Part shown: positions 23,369 through 31,739 of the stretch, in pieces
Numbering within the stretch: position 1 is the first letter of the stretch
Layout of the letters: the number at the start of each line of letters is the position of its first letter
NCBI RefSeq assembly: GCF_008974285.1
Contig: NZ_BKZV01000001.1
Coordinates: 1,101,319 to 1,165,318, forward strand
DNA: 64,000 nucleotides
From: Thermogemmatispora aurantia
Lineage (GTDB): Bacteria > Chloroflexota > Ktedonobacteria > Ktedonobacterales > Ktedonobacteraceae
Reading direction: 5' to 3'
Translations under genes and position numbers: made by a program
The notes under the pieces: model-generated
Database searches by the model: none
What the model was told of the DNA's origin: nothing
Seen by the model: only the letters and a program-made list of their open reading frames with translations

Positions 23369-24295
23369 TCAGGCAGTTATGGGTGCAACGTGCACCACAA
23401 TCGCGCTGATGTTGTCAAGGCCGCCATTGTCGAGCGCCGTAGTCACCAACAGATTGCAGACTTCAGCTGAGGAGAGGCTGGGCCGGCAGAGGATCTCTAA
23501 TAGCTGGGCATCCTGGACAACCTCCCATAGGCCATCAGAGCAGAGCAGCAAGCGATCATCGACCTGTAGGCCGAGCTTGAAACAGTCGACGTCGACGGTG
23601 GCTTTGCTACCAAGTCCGCGGTAGAGCTGCCGGCGCTCGGGATGATGCTGGGCTTCTTCTGAGGTGAGAACGCCGGTCTCAACCATGCGCGCAGCCAGGG
23701 AATGGTCGCGGGTGATCTGCACCAGCCCCTCACGCTCTCGATAACGATAGGCCCGACTGTTGCCTACGTTGACGATATAGGCTGTCAGTTCGACAACGAG
23801 GGCAGCTGTTAGCGCTGTCACCATGTATGCACATGTTTCTATGCTACGAAGATAGACAGCCTGGTTCGCGCGCCTGACGCCTTCGACGAGCAGCTTTGGC
23901 AGCAGCTCCTCGCTCAGTTGACGGGAGCCTGCCAGCCCCAGAAGGACGAAATGTAAGAGGGCCTGGATAGCCAGACTACTTGCTTCCAAATCGAAGGCGC
24001 GATCACCAAGACCCAGCCCATCGGCCACCCCAAAAAGGCCGAAGGGTAGCAAGCGTTCACTGCAAATACAGCTTCCTTGCAGGGCAATCAAGCGATCGCC
24101 GTTGGGGCCGAGGCTGCGCCCCTCGCCCTGGTGCCAGGCTGTACCCACGTCGAGGCGCAGGGGCAGGTCGCGCTGCCAGCGACGCAAAGGGGATCTGCTG
24201 CGCCCCGAGAGCTGTCTTTTCACCAACCCTGGGAGAGCCTGCAGATGTGCCAACAGGGGCGTCTCGCACTCCGACTGCAGCTGCTGCTCTTTCAT
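23369..24295 (-). CDS. PP2C-family serine/threonine phosphatase
   Basis: The 308-residue protein has the PP2C order of motifs: FGVADGLGLGD supplies the first metal aspartate, TALTAALV and NVGNSRAYRYREREG follow (GNSR in place of the usual GDSR), then LLLCSDGLWEVV and DNGGLDNISAIVV with the last metal aspartates. It should dephosphorylate serine or threonine in the cytoplasm; no membrane helix is seen. The first 50 residues are a variable extension. A 73-aa gene lies 40 bases upstream and the sigma-factor gene 76 bases downstream, all on the minus strand. PP2C enzymes often control sigma factors through anti-sigma partners, but no anti-sigma gene is visible here. Confidence 0.82.
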   Translation of the reverse strand: MKEQQLQSECETPLLAHLQALPGLVKRQLSGRSRSPLRRWQRDLPLRLDVGTAWHQGEGRSLGPNGDRLIALQGSCICSERLLPFGLFGVADGLGLGDRAFDLEASSLAIQALLHFVLLGLAGSRQLSEELLPKLLVEGVRRANQAVYLRSIETCAYMVTALTAALVVELTAYIVNVGNSRAYRYREREGLVQITRDHSLAARMVETGVLTSEEAQHHPERRQLYRGLGSKATVDVDCFKLGLQVDDRLLLCSDGLWEVVQDAQLLEILCRPSLSSAEVCNLLVTTALDNGGLDNISAIVVHVAPITA

Positions 24296-24335
24296 AGTCA
24301 GCGTCTCCGCCTCCTCACGTGCGCCTTGGCCCCTG

Positions 24336-24557
24336 CTAGCCCACTACCTGGACGTAGAGGGTATACACCAGCTGTATGGCCTGCTCCTCTCCTACCTGGC
24401 CCGCGAGTCGCTGCTGGTAGCGTCCAAGGTAATCCATGCGCCTCCGAATAAACTCATGGCGGGCGGTCCCCAGAGCCAGGCCGTAAAGACCGCGTTGCAT
24501 AGCTTCCAGTTCTCTTTCAATCTGCGATCGCAGCCGTGCAACCTCGCTCTCGCACAT
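24336..24557 (-). CDS. Small hypothetical protein (73 aa) upstream of the PP2C gene
   Basis: I do not recognise a family. From the ATG at 24555-24557, which has GGAGGAAG upstream, the product is a mostly helical, charged protein (MCESEVARLRSQIERELEAM...) with a likely coiled coil in its first 25 residues. It ends in a more hydrophobic strand. A longer frame starting at 24632 is open but would begin without a ribosome site. The ribosome site and the 40-base gap to the PP2C gene suggest one operon. Confidence 0.6.
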   Translation of the reverse strand: MCESEVARLRSQIERELEAMQRGLYGLALGTARHEFIRRRMDYLGRYQQRLAGQVGEEQAIQLVYTLYVQVVG

Positions 24558-25291
24558 GGGCTGTCTTCCTCCCTCGTTAACTGCGCCAGGCGCGCAGAAG
24601 AACACAAGGACAGACGAGGATTTCACTGACACTGGGCAGTATACCGACCGACAGTTTTTCCTACCTCCTCACCATCTTCCTGAGAGGAAGTCTTCGGCAG
24701 CCCTGAGCCTTTGCCAGCAGGGCCAACTGTGGGGGAGCAGCACAATGGGCGAATGCTGAGGTCCCTGAGTGAAGGAGTACATGCTGCGACTTCCCTCGGC
24801 AGACGTCCCAGAATCACAAGATGGATACCTCGCACTGGAGTAATCCAGACCCTTGAGTAGCTTGATTCGTGTCGCAGGCTTCTGCTGCCGAGCAGGTGGG
24901 TAGAGGGTCGCAGCTGCCACAGGAACTGACTTCAGTAGAAGATATTGCCCTGCTTTGTCTTATACCAGTCTTATGTAAAGCGTAGAGTGTGTGCCTTGCC
25001 TGCTGGTCGCCGGGGGCCGGTTCTTTGTGCTCAAGCCTGTCTCGGGGGTCCGGTCCTACATACAGACAGGGTCTTGTCTCTGAGGTGTCTTGGCCGCCCC
25101 TCAGCGGTGGTCTTGTCTCCGGTTGGTAGGTGTCAGGCTCTGCTCCTCTGCACGTGATGTAATTCAAAAGGGCCGTGAGCAGCGTCAGCGCCGCCAGTGC
25201 CTGTTCTCAGCAGGCACCGTGAGCGCTAGCGTTGTCAGGTGAAGAGAGCGAGGAAGGGGCGCTATCCTTTTGACCCGCTCCTGCTGCCAGC
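24558..25291. other. Intergenic region without a convincing gene
   Basis: The 730 bases contain only short frames without ribosome sites. A perfect stem GTGCCTG/CAGGCAC lies at 25197-25217. Near 25010-25120 there are imperfect repeats of a GTCTTGTCTC/GGGGGTCCGG type. I see no clear mobile-element end. Confidence 0.4.
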
Positions 25292-25319
25292 TTGCGAACA
25301 ATCGGGTATAAGTTATAAT
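25292..25319 (+). promoter_or_regulatory. Promoter for the first giant regulator
   Basis: TTGCGA (25292-25297), a 16-base spacer and a perfect TATAAT (25314-25319). Transcription would start near 25326, about 108 bases before the ATG at 25434. Confidence 0.6.
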
Positions 25320-25433
25320 GAGGGAGTTAATCGAAGCGTCCCAGTAAGCTCCTTTTGCGCAGCTCAGCCTATCCCTATCTCCAGCAAAGCACAGTCCTGA
25401 GACAGGTTGGAACCGCCATCAGGGGATCATCAT

Positions 25434-28400
25434 ATGAGCACAAAAGTGACTTACCATCAACAAATTAGTTTCTGCGGCAAGCCGCGCTGCCACAAATGCA
25501 ACACGGGCATTGGTCATGGCCCCTACTGGTATGCCTACAAGACGGTGAATGGCCGTACGACGCGTACCTATATTGGGAAGACCCTACCGCCCGATGTTCA
25601 GCCTGAGCAGATCCAGACCTGGATTGCCGGGCGGCCCGCCCAGGACGATGATCCCTCTGTGCTCCGTGTTTCGATGCTCGGTCGCTTTGAGCTTGAGCGC
25701 CGTGTTGGACGCAACTGGCAGACTGTGGAAGCCGCCCCGTGGAATCACCAGCGTCAGCGCCTGCTTTTCGCCCTCTTGCTCCTGAGCCCAGGGCGCAAGC
25801 TGGGCCGCGAACAGATCATGGAAGCGCTCTGGCCAGGTCTTGACCCAGAGACCGCTGCCGCCCGACTTGACCGGACGGTACATGCGCTGCGTCGTATTTT
25901 GGAGCCTTCGCTTCCTCGGGCTTCGGCTTCTCATTTGCTGCGTACTGAACATGAGGGACTGGTACTAGCCGATCAGCACGAGATCTGGGTGGATAGCGAT
26001 GCCTTCGAGCGTTTGCTGACACAGGCTCATGAGGAGCAGCGCACGGCTTCCGAGCGCGAGCATCTGCTTGAGGAGGCGGTGGCTCTTTATGCTAACGATT
26101 TGCTACCGGAGATGGCAGATGTGCCGTGGGTAGTGACGCGCCGCGATATGTTGCGCCGCCATTGGATGGGGGCTTTGCTGGAGCTGGCCGATCTGCGTCT
26201 GGCTCGTGAGGCTTACGCTGCGGTGATCGAGCCAATGGACCGTCTGCTGGCGGCAGATGATACGAATGAGGCCGCTGTGCAGCGCTTGATCATCGCTTTG
26301 ACGGCGCTGGGTCGACGAGCTGAGGCAATGCGCGTCTACCACCGCTTGGTTGAGGCGCTACGGCGCGCGCATGACATAGCCCCGCTGGCTGAGACGCGCC
26401 GGCTCTATGAGGAGGTGCGCCGTGGCTCAGTCAGTGTCAGGGGGCTGCCACCAGTGCCTCTGACATCGCTGCTGGATGTGGAGGGCCGCAGCCAGGAGGG
26501 ACGCGACGGGCGCTCGCAGGTACAGGTCGGACGCCAGCATCAGAGTCCGCTGGTGGGCCGCGAGGAGGAGTTGGAGACGCTGCGTACGGTGATGCAGACG
26601 TGTGAGCAGCAGCGCCGTGTTCGTCTGGGCAATCGCCGGCGCGCTCTGATTTCGCCCTTCGATCAGCCTCGCCAACCACAGTGTGTCTTGCTGGCTGGCG
26701 AAGCGGGAATCGGCAAGACGCGCCTGGCGGAGGAGGTGGGACGCGAGGCGCAGCAACACGGTTGGGCGATCGCCTGGAGTCGGGTCTACGCGCAGGAAAG
26801 CAATGTTCCCTACCGGCCCTGGACGGAGGTACTGCGCAATGCCCAAAGCCGCGGCTTCTGGCAGATCCAGGAGATCAGTCACCGCCCCCTGCTCTATCAG
26901 CCTCTGAGTATTCTCCTCCCTGAGTTGAACGCTTTGCCCCATGTTGAGTTTGCCAATCCCCTTTCGCCCGAGGATGAGCAGCGCCGTCTTTGGGAGGCTA
27001 CGCTTGATCTGCTGACGATGATCAGCGAGCGTACGCCTCTGTTGATCGTGCTGGATGATATGCATTGGGCTGATTCTAGTAGCTGTGAGCTGCTGGCCTA
27101 TCTGGTGCGCCATTTGCAGCAGCGAGCTATTATGGTCATTGCAACTTACCGCGATACGGAGCTGCCGGAGGCGCATCCGCTGCGGACGCTGCTGCCTCAT
27201 CTGCAGCGCGAGCAGGTGGCGCTGCGTCTGGAAATCGAGCCGTTGAGCGAGGAGCAGATCGCGTCGCTGGTAGCGCATTTGCCTGAGCCGCTAGTCCACT
27301 ATATTCAGAAGCAGGCTGGTGGCAATCCGTTTTTTGCTGAGGAGCTGGCGCGAACGCTGGCCGGCGCAGGCCCGGAGCTGGTAGAGCAGTTGCTGATCGA
27401 TAAGGGAAGCGGCGATCATAAGCAGGAGCTAGGGCGGGCGCTGCCGCTACCGGAGACGATTGCGGCGGTGCTTGATCTGCGTTTGCAACGTCTGAGTTTG
27501 GCCTGCCAGCGTCTGTTGAGCAATGCCTCGGTCTTGGAGGGGGCCTTCGAGTTTGGGGAGGTGTTGCAGCTAGAGCAGTTGGGCGGCAGCGGTATCGATG
27601 AAGGGAAATTACTTGATCTCTTGGAGGAGGCGCTGCGTGAGGGTGTCCTGGTAGAGGAGGGGGCAGGGACGCGTATCAGTTACCATTTCTGGCATCCGTT
27701 GCTCGGTTTACATCTTTATCAGCGGCTGTCGGGGGCACGTCGAGCCAGCTTGCATCGACGGGCGGCACAGGTGCTGCAGCAGAAATATGCGGAGCGCGAG
27801 GCAGAGGGGGCGGCGACGATTACGCAGCATCTGGTGAAGGGCGGCGGCGAGGCGGCGGTGATCAGGCGTTATGCGGAGCTGGCGGGCGATCATGCCTATG
27901 CGCTGTCGTCCTATGGGGAGGCCGAGTACTATTATCGCCTGGCGATTCAGTATCTGCTGCAGGCAGCGCAGGGGCGCCCGCTGGCCTCCTGGAGCCAGGA
28001 GGAGCGCCTGCATCTGGCGGACCTGTACGAGCTGCTGGCCTATTCGCTGCGGATGCAAAGCAGACCCGAAGAGGCCCGCCACTTTTACGAGCGCCTTCTG
28101 GAGGTGCGCAACTATCTGCGCCAGCCGGCCAGCCCGGAGGAGGCCCTCTACGAGGCACAGTATCAGGCGATGATCTGGGTCGAGATCGGCTGGACCTGGT
28201 ACGATGCGAATAATAGTGCACAGGCCATAAGCTGTTGTGAGCGCAGCGCGCAGATCCTTCAGCAGGCCCATATCGAGAAGAGTCCCGCCTGGGCCAGTAT
28301 TCATCGGGAACGTAGTTATATCGCATGGAGAGCGGGAGATTACCAACTGGCCCTGCGGGAGGCCAATCGGTCCCTGCAGCTGTTTGAGCAGAATCTGGAA

Positions 28401-29561
28401 CAGGCAGATTCCAGTCTGCCTTTGGATAAGCCGCTTAGACAAACCAACATCAATACCAGTCTGATGGGAAATCAAATTGACATAGCTCTTACTCATCGAC
28501 TTCTGGGAACGATCCTAAATAGCGTTGGAAAGAAAAGAGAAGCATTCTATCATCTAAAAATGGCTATTACTATATTTGAACAATATAACCGTTACAGAGA
28601 TATCGCTGCAGCTTGCTGCAATATCGGTCACACGTATCTGAGCAAAGCCCAATTCCAAGCGGCGCAGGCCGCCTTCCGCCGGGCCCTGATGCACGCAGAA
28701 AGGCTGGGAGATACCCTGCTGCAGGCCGTAATTATCAGCAACCTGGGTCTGTTGGCCGCCAGGCTGGGAGATCTGGACTTAGCCGAGAGAGAGCTTAAGC
28801 GAAGCCTGAAGATGTCCGATAAAGCCAGCGATAAGACATATTTCTGCCTTTGGAACGCCTTTCTAGCTACGATCTTGCAGAGGCGGATGAAGAGCCAGGA
28901 GGCAGCCCTTAGCATTAGAAAGGCTCTCTCCGTGGGCGCCTCCCTTAATCTTCCGCCTTGTCTCGGCTTTGCACTCGTAGCTCTGGGCAGCATGCGGCTG
29001 ACTCAGGCAATGTATGAGCTGGCTCACAAACCAGCGCAGGCTGATAAGCTTCTCAGCCGTGAGAGCAGAGGCGAAAGACCAAGGTATTGCCTCGAGCGAG
29101 CACGACTGATCCTGGAGCGCGCACTCGTCATGGAACTTGAATCAGAAACTCTCATTGAGGGGAAACTGGTATTAACTCAGGTCCTTCTCCTGCTGGGTAA
29201 GCTTCCGGAGGCCAGTAAGCTAGTCAAGGAGCTGTTGGAGGAGTTAAACGAGCAAGAAGTGATTCTCGAGTTCGCCAAAGCCCAATTTTTACAGGGAGCT
29301 ATCCTTCTGCTACAAGGGGGGGATACTCAAGCAGAAAATCAGATCAACAAAGCCTTAAATAATCTCTATGAGAAGAGGCTCATATTAGAATATGCTTATT
29401 CTATATACACTATAGCAGTGCTATCCAATATATATAGCAAAAGCAATATGCTAAATTCTATATTTTTCCCCAATCTAAACAATGTTCTAAACATTTTTAA
29501 GAATTGCCATGACATGCTTTCTTATCAGGCATCCCACTATCTGCTGAAACACCTCAGATAG
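25434..29561 (+). CDS. Giant regulator: DUF6788 - BTAD - STAND-like ATPase - TPR
   Basis: The 1,375-residue protein opens with a DUF6788-type segment (FCGKPRCHKCNTGIGHGPYW, about residues 10-50), followed by a winged-helix/BTAD module of SARP type (about 75-330, LLSPGRKLGREQIMEALWPG). An AAA/STAND-like ATPase comes next (about 370-720) with Walker A GEAGIGKT (422-429) and Walker B LLIVLDD (D541, D542). The C-terminal half (about 800-1375) is TPR-like helical repeats. Such proteins are ATP-driven, ligand-sensing transcription activators. I chose the ATG at 25434 over a TTG at 25407 because the paralogue at 31740 starts at the same residue. From about 28440 to the end the base composition falls toward AT. 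No terminator was seen. Confidence 0.85.
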   Translation: MSTKVTYHQQISFCGKPRCHKCNTGIGHGPYWYAYKTVNGRTTRTYIGKTLPPDVQPEQIQTWIAGRPAQDDDPSVLRVSMLGRFELERRVGRNWQTVEAAPWNHQRQRLLFALLLLSPGRKLGREQIMEALWPGLDPETAAARLDRTVHALRRILEPSLPRASASHLLRTEHEGLVLADQHEIWVDSDAFERLLTQAHEEQRTASEREHLLEEAVALYANDLLPEMADVPWVVTRRDMLRRHWMGALLELADLRLAREAYAAVIEPMDRLLAADDTNEAAVQRLIIALTALGRRAEAMRVYHRLVEALRRAHDIAPLAETRRLYEEVRRGSVSVRGLPPVPLTSLLDVEGRSQEGRDGRSQVQVGRQHQSPLVGREEELETLRTVMQTCEQQRRVRLGNRRRALISPFDQPRQPQCVLLAGEAGIGKTRLAEEVGREAQQHGWAIAWSRVYAQESNVPYRPWTEVLRNAQSRGFWQIQEISHRPLLYQPLSILLPELNALPHVEFANPLSPEDEQRRLWEATLDLLTMISERTPLLIVLDDMHWADSSSCELLAYLVRHLQQRAIMVIATYRDTELPEAHPLRTLLPHLQREQVALRLEIEPLSEEQIASLVAHLPEPLVHYIQKQAGGNPFFAEELARTLAGAGPELVEQLLIDKGSGDHKQELGRALPLPETIAAVLDLRLQRLSLACQRLLSNASVLEGAFEFGEVLQLEQLGGSGIDEGKLLDLLEEALREGVLVEEGAGTRISYHFWHPLLGLHLYQRLSGARRASLHRRAAQVLQQKYAEREAEGAATITQHLVKGGGEAAVIRRYAELAGDHAYALSSYGEAEYYYRLAIQYLLQAAQGRPLASWSQEERLHLADLYELLAYSLRMQSRPEEARHFYERLLEVRNYLRQPASPEEALYEAQYQAMIWVEIGWTWYDANNSAQAISCCERSAQILQQAHIEKSPAWASIHRERSYIAWRAGDYQLALREANRSLQLFEQNLEQADSSLPLDKPLRQTNINTSLMGNQIDIALTHRLLGTILNSVGKKREAFYHLKMAITIFEQYNRYRDIAAACCNIGHTYLSKAQFQAAQAAFRRALMHAERLGDTLLQAVIISNLGLLAARLGDLDLAERELKRSLKMSDKASDKTYFCLWNAFLATILQRRMKSQEAALSIRKALSVGASLNLPPCLGFALVALGSMRLTQAMYELAHKPAQADKLLSRESRGERPRYCLERARLILERALVMELESETLIEGKLVLTQVLLLLGKLPEASKLVKELLEELNEQEVILEFAKAQFLQGAILLLQGGDTQAENQINKALNNLYEKRLILEYAYSIYTIAVLSNIYSKSNMLNSIFFPNLNNVLNIFKNCHDMLSYQASHYLLKHLR

Positions 29562-30004
29562 GCTGGAGAGTAGAATTTAGTGTGTCAGCATCAAAGTAAG
29601 CAGACCCCTTGCACTAGGTCCATGGCTCCTTGATACTTACTCTGCAATAGTGGACAGCAATAGAAGGCACCTGTTACATCCAGAAGTTCTGATAGGTCCC
29701 TCCTCCAGGCGCTATGTTATTTGCCCCTCTACTCAGGTGAAAACTCAAGGCATGACCCCATCAAGATAGGGTACGATACTGATGACAAAACTGAGCAGAC
29801 CCGGTAAGAGGTAAGATAGCTCTTACCAGTGACCAAGCTTATCCCAAGCTCTAGCTGCTCGGAGTCGGAGGTGAGCCAGCCCAGATCAGCATCTATCAGA
29901 CAGAATCTCATAGTAGGGAGTCGGCTTCAGCCTTTCCTATCCAGACAGTAAGACCAGTCGTACTCTTTACCTGTCAACCTGACATGCCGCCGAGGAGGAA
30001 CACA
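29562..30004. other. Intergenic region with a perfect 8-bp hairpin
   Basis: GGTAAGAG (29803-29810) pairs with CTCTTACC (29820-29827). There is no T-run on the plus strand. Nothing else is certain; a promoter for the small gene at 30005 is expected here but no consensus pair was found. Confidence 0.4.
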
Positions 30005-30160
30005 ATGCAGATCGCTCTCAGCAAGAAGCAATTGGTGACGCTGATCGTCCTGCTGGCGCTCCTTGTGGCCGCCGCCGTGAGCGCGGTGGCGCTGATTGAG
30101 CACCAGGCCATCGTCCATATCTTGAGCGCTCCCAGCTTCCAGTGGGGCGGTAGCCCCTAA
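30005..30160 (+). CDS. Small membrane or exported peptide (51 aa) between the two giant regulators
   Basis: This short frame begins at an ATG preceded by GAGGAGGAAC, one of the strongest ribosome sites in the window. The product has a basic N-terminus (MQIALSKKQ), one hydrophobic helix (about residues 10-31, Leu/Val/Ala-rich) and a polar tail ending in APSFQWGGSP. That is the layout of a small single-pass membrane protein or of a signal peptide with a 15-20-residue mature part. I recognise no family. Its place between two large putative sensor-activators makes a signal-peptide role worth testing; this is inference only. Confidence 0.6.
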   Translation: MQIALSKKQLVTLIVLLALLVAAAVSAVALIEHQAIVHILSAPSFQWGGSP

Positions 30161-30565
30161 TCGCCAGCTGGCTCTCTTGGGCTAGAGAACCAGCTGCTCA
30201 GCCGCAAGCGAGCATTCACGCGAACACTGTTATGCCTGTAGCTTGCTGGTCCTGCGGCTGGGTTGGCAGCGAGCTGGGGGAGCTGGTGACGACTGCGAGC
30301 TATGGTGACCCACCAGCACATGGCTCCAGCAGCTCCAGCCCAAGCGGTCAACCCAGCCGCCCATCGTGGGCAGACTACAACCCTTGCCTGAGCGGGAGAG
30401 GAAGCGACCCGGTCGAGATATCACAACCCATCGCACCTTATCCCTCTCGGAGTAACGTCCCTGAGAAAGGAAGCGTCTGATGTCTCACTTCGACTAATCG
30501 GCGCACCCTTCGTGACAATCGCAGACACGGCGAGCTAGCTCAGGCCCCCGGCAGGGTGCCACGGC

Positions 30566-30712
30566 CAGCGGGCCATGAACTATGGCCACCTCCCATAGTA
30601 TCGCTCTGGCCCGCTGATGCACCAGCCGCACCTGCCTGGCCCGCCTGTCGATAAAAGGGTCGGTCAGCCTCCCCCGATCTGAACCCCTCGAAGCCACAGC
30701 GCTGACCGACCC
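30566..30712. ncRNA. Candidate structured RNA: nested stems followed by a 12-bp hairpin
   Basis: CAGCGGGCC (30566-30574) pairs with GGCCCGCTG (30608-30616), enclosing ACTATGG/CCATAGT (30579-30585, 30593-30599). Downstream, GGGTCGGTCAGC (30657-30668) pairs perfectly with GCTGACCGACCC (30701-30712). On the minus strand the second hairpin is followed by TTTTAT and could be a terminator. No known RNA family was recognised. Confidence 0.45.
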
Positions 30713-30831
30713 ACCTTCTGTCTCTTCTTCCCCTTCTCTCAACTACCACCCGTCTTCATCCCCCTGAATCTCAACCATAGCCTGCCGCAATCCTGAGCAG
30801 TCTCTCCTTGCTACCAGGAGTGAGCATTGCC

Positions 30832-30859
30832 TGACAGATCGCGCCTCATGAGCTATAAT
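30832..30859 (+). promoter_or_regulatory. Possible promoter upstream of the second giant regulator
   Basis: TGACAG (30832-30837), a 16-base spacer and TATAAT (30854-30859). If used, it would give a leader of about 870 bases before the ATG at 31740. Confidence 0.45.
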
Positions 30860-31739
30860 AAGAAACGCCGGTTGCTCGCATAGAGAGATCGACCTCCCGC
30901 GCCGCTTGCCAGCGGTCTCAATTGGCGGTCAGGTTGAAGCACCGATATTTATCGGGTAATCTTAGCTGTGACTAGCTACTCCCTACCTTGCAAAGTGCGG
31001 CCTTCTGGGGATTCATTCAGAAGGGGAGGGAGAGACCTACCTATCGAGCCTCTCCCAAAGCCTCTGTCCCGCGGCAGCACCGGGATTACAGCAGTCCAGC
31101 CAAAGATCCGCGAGCAGACTTAGTGTGCTAGACAGATGAAACAGGCCGGCCTGGCCAGTGGTCAGACAGCGGCTCCGCTTCACACCTGCGATGGCCCCAC
31201 AGGGTGCCCGATGCCAAGTAAGCCAGGCCAGTTGACAAGGGAGCAGCAGAGCGCATGCGTGTAGTAACGGCGGCGCCAGATGACCCAACCAGGTACCAGC
31301 GCCACAGTTGCGCGATGCCTGCAGCACTCCGGCGCTCTCCTGCCCAGCTCGCCAGACCAGCTCTGGAGCACGGAAAGAGAACGCGCTCCTCTGCCAGAGC
31401 AGAGCAGGCTGGGGATGGCCTTGCATTGCCAGCAAGCGGCCAGCCACATCAGCCGCCCCATGTTGCCAACCACCGCCGTCCCCCCACGAAAGCGTCTGGG
31501 ACTTCCTGGGTAAGAGCATGCCTCCAGGCCCAGCCGGAGCCTGCGCAGCCACTCAGCCACTGTCTCGTCCCCACCAGGAGAAGGAGTCTGCGTACTGCCC
31601 AGTGGCCCCTAGACGCGCCATCAGCAACGGTGCAACGCTCGCAGGCCAGGCCTCTCCTGGCAGACTCTCCGGGGCTGCTGGCCGCTTCTGTACTCATCTC
31701 CCCAATAGCAAGCTTGCGTAGAGGCAAGGAGTGCGCGCG
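30860..31739. other. Long intergenic region before the second giant regulator
   Basis: Several frames of 100-170 codons overlap on both strands, but none has a ribosome site, and their residue make-up (Cys, Trp, Ser and Arg excess) is typical of out-of-frame GC-rich DNA. A decayed mobile gene is possible but not shown. The only solid element is the AAGGAG ribosome site of the gene at 31740. Confidence 0.4.

Noticed and set aside
24814..25167. Minus-strand frame of 117 codons
   Set aside because: Cys/Pro/Thr-rich, no ribosome site and no family resemblance.
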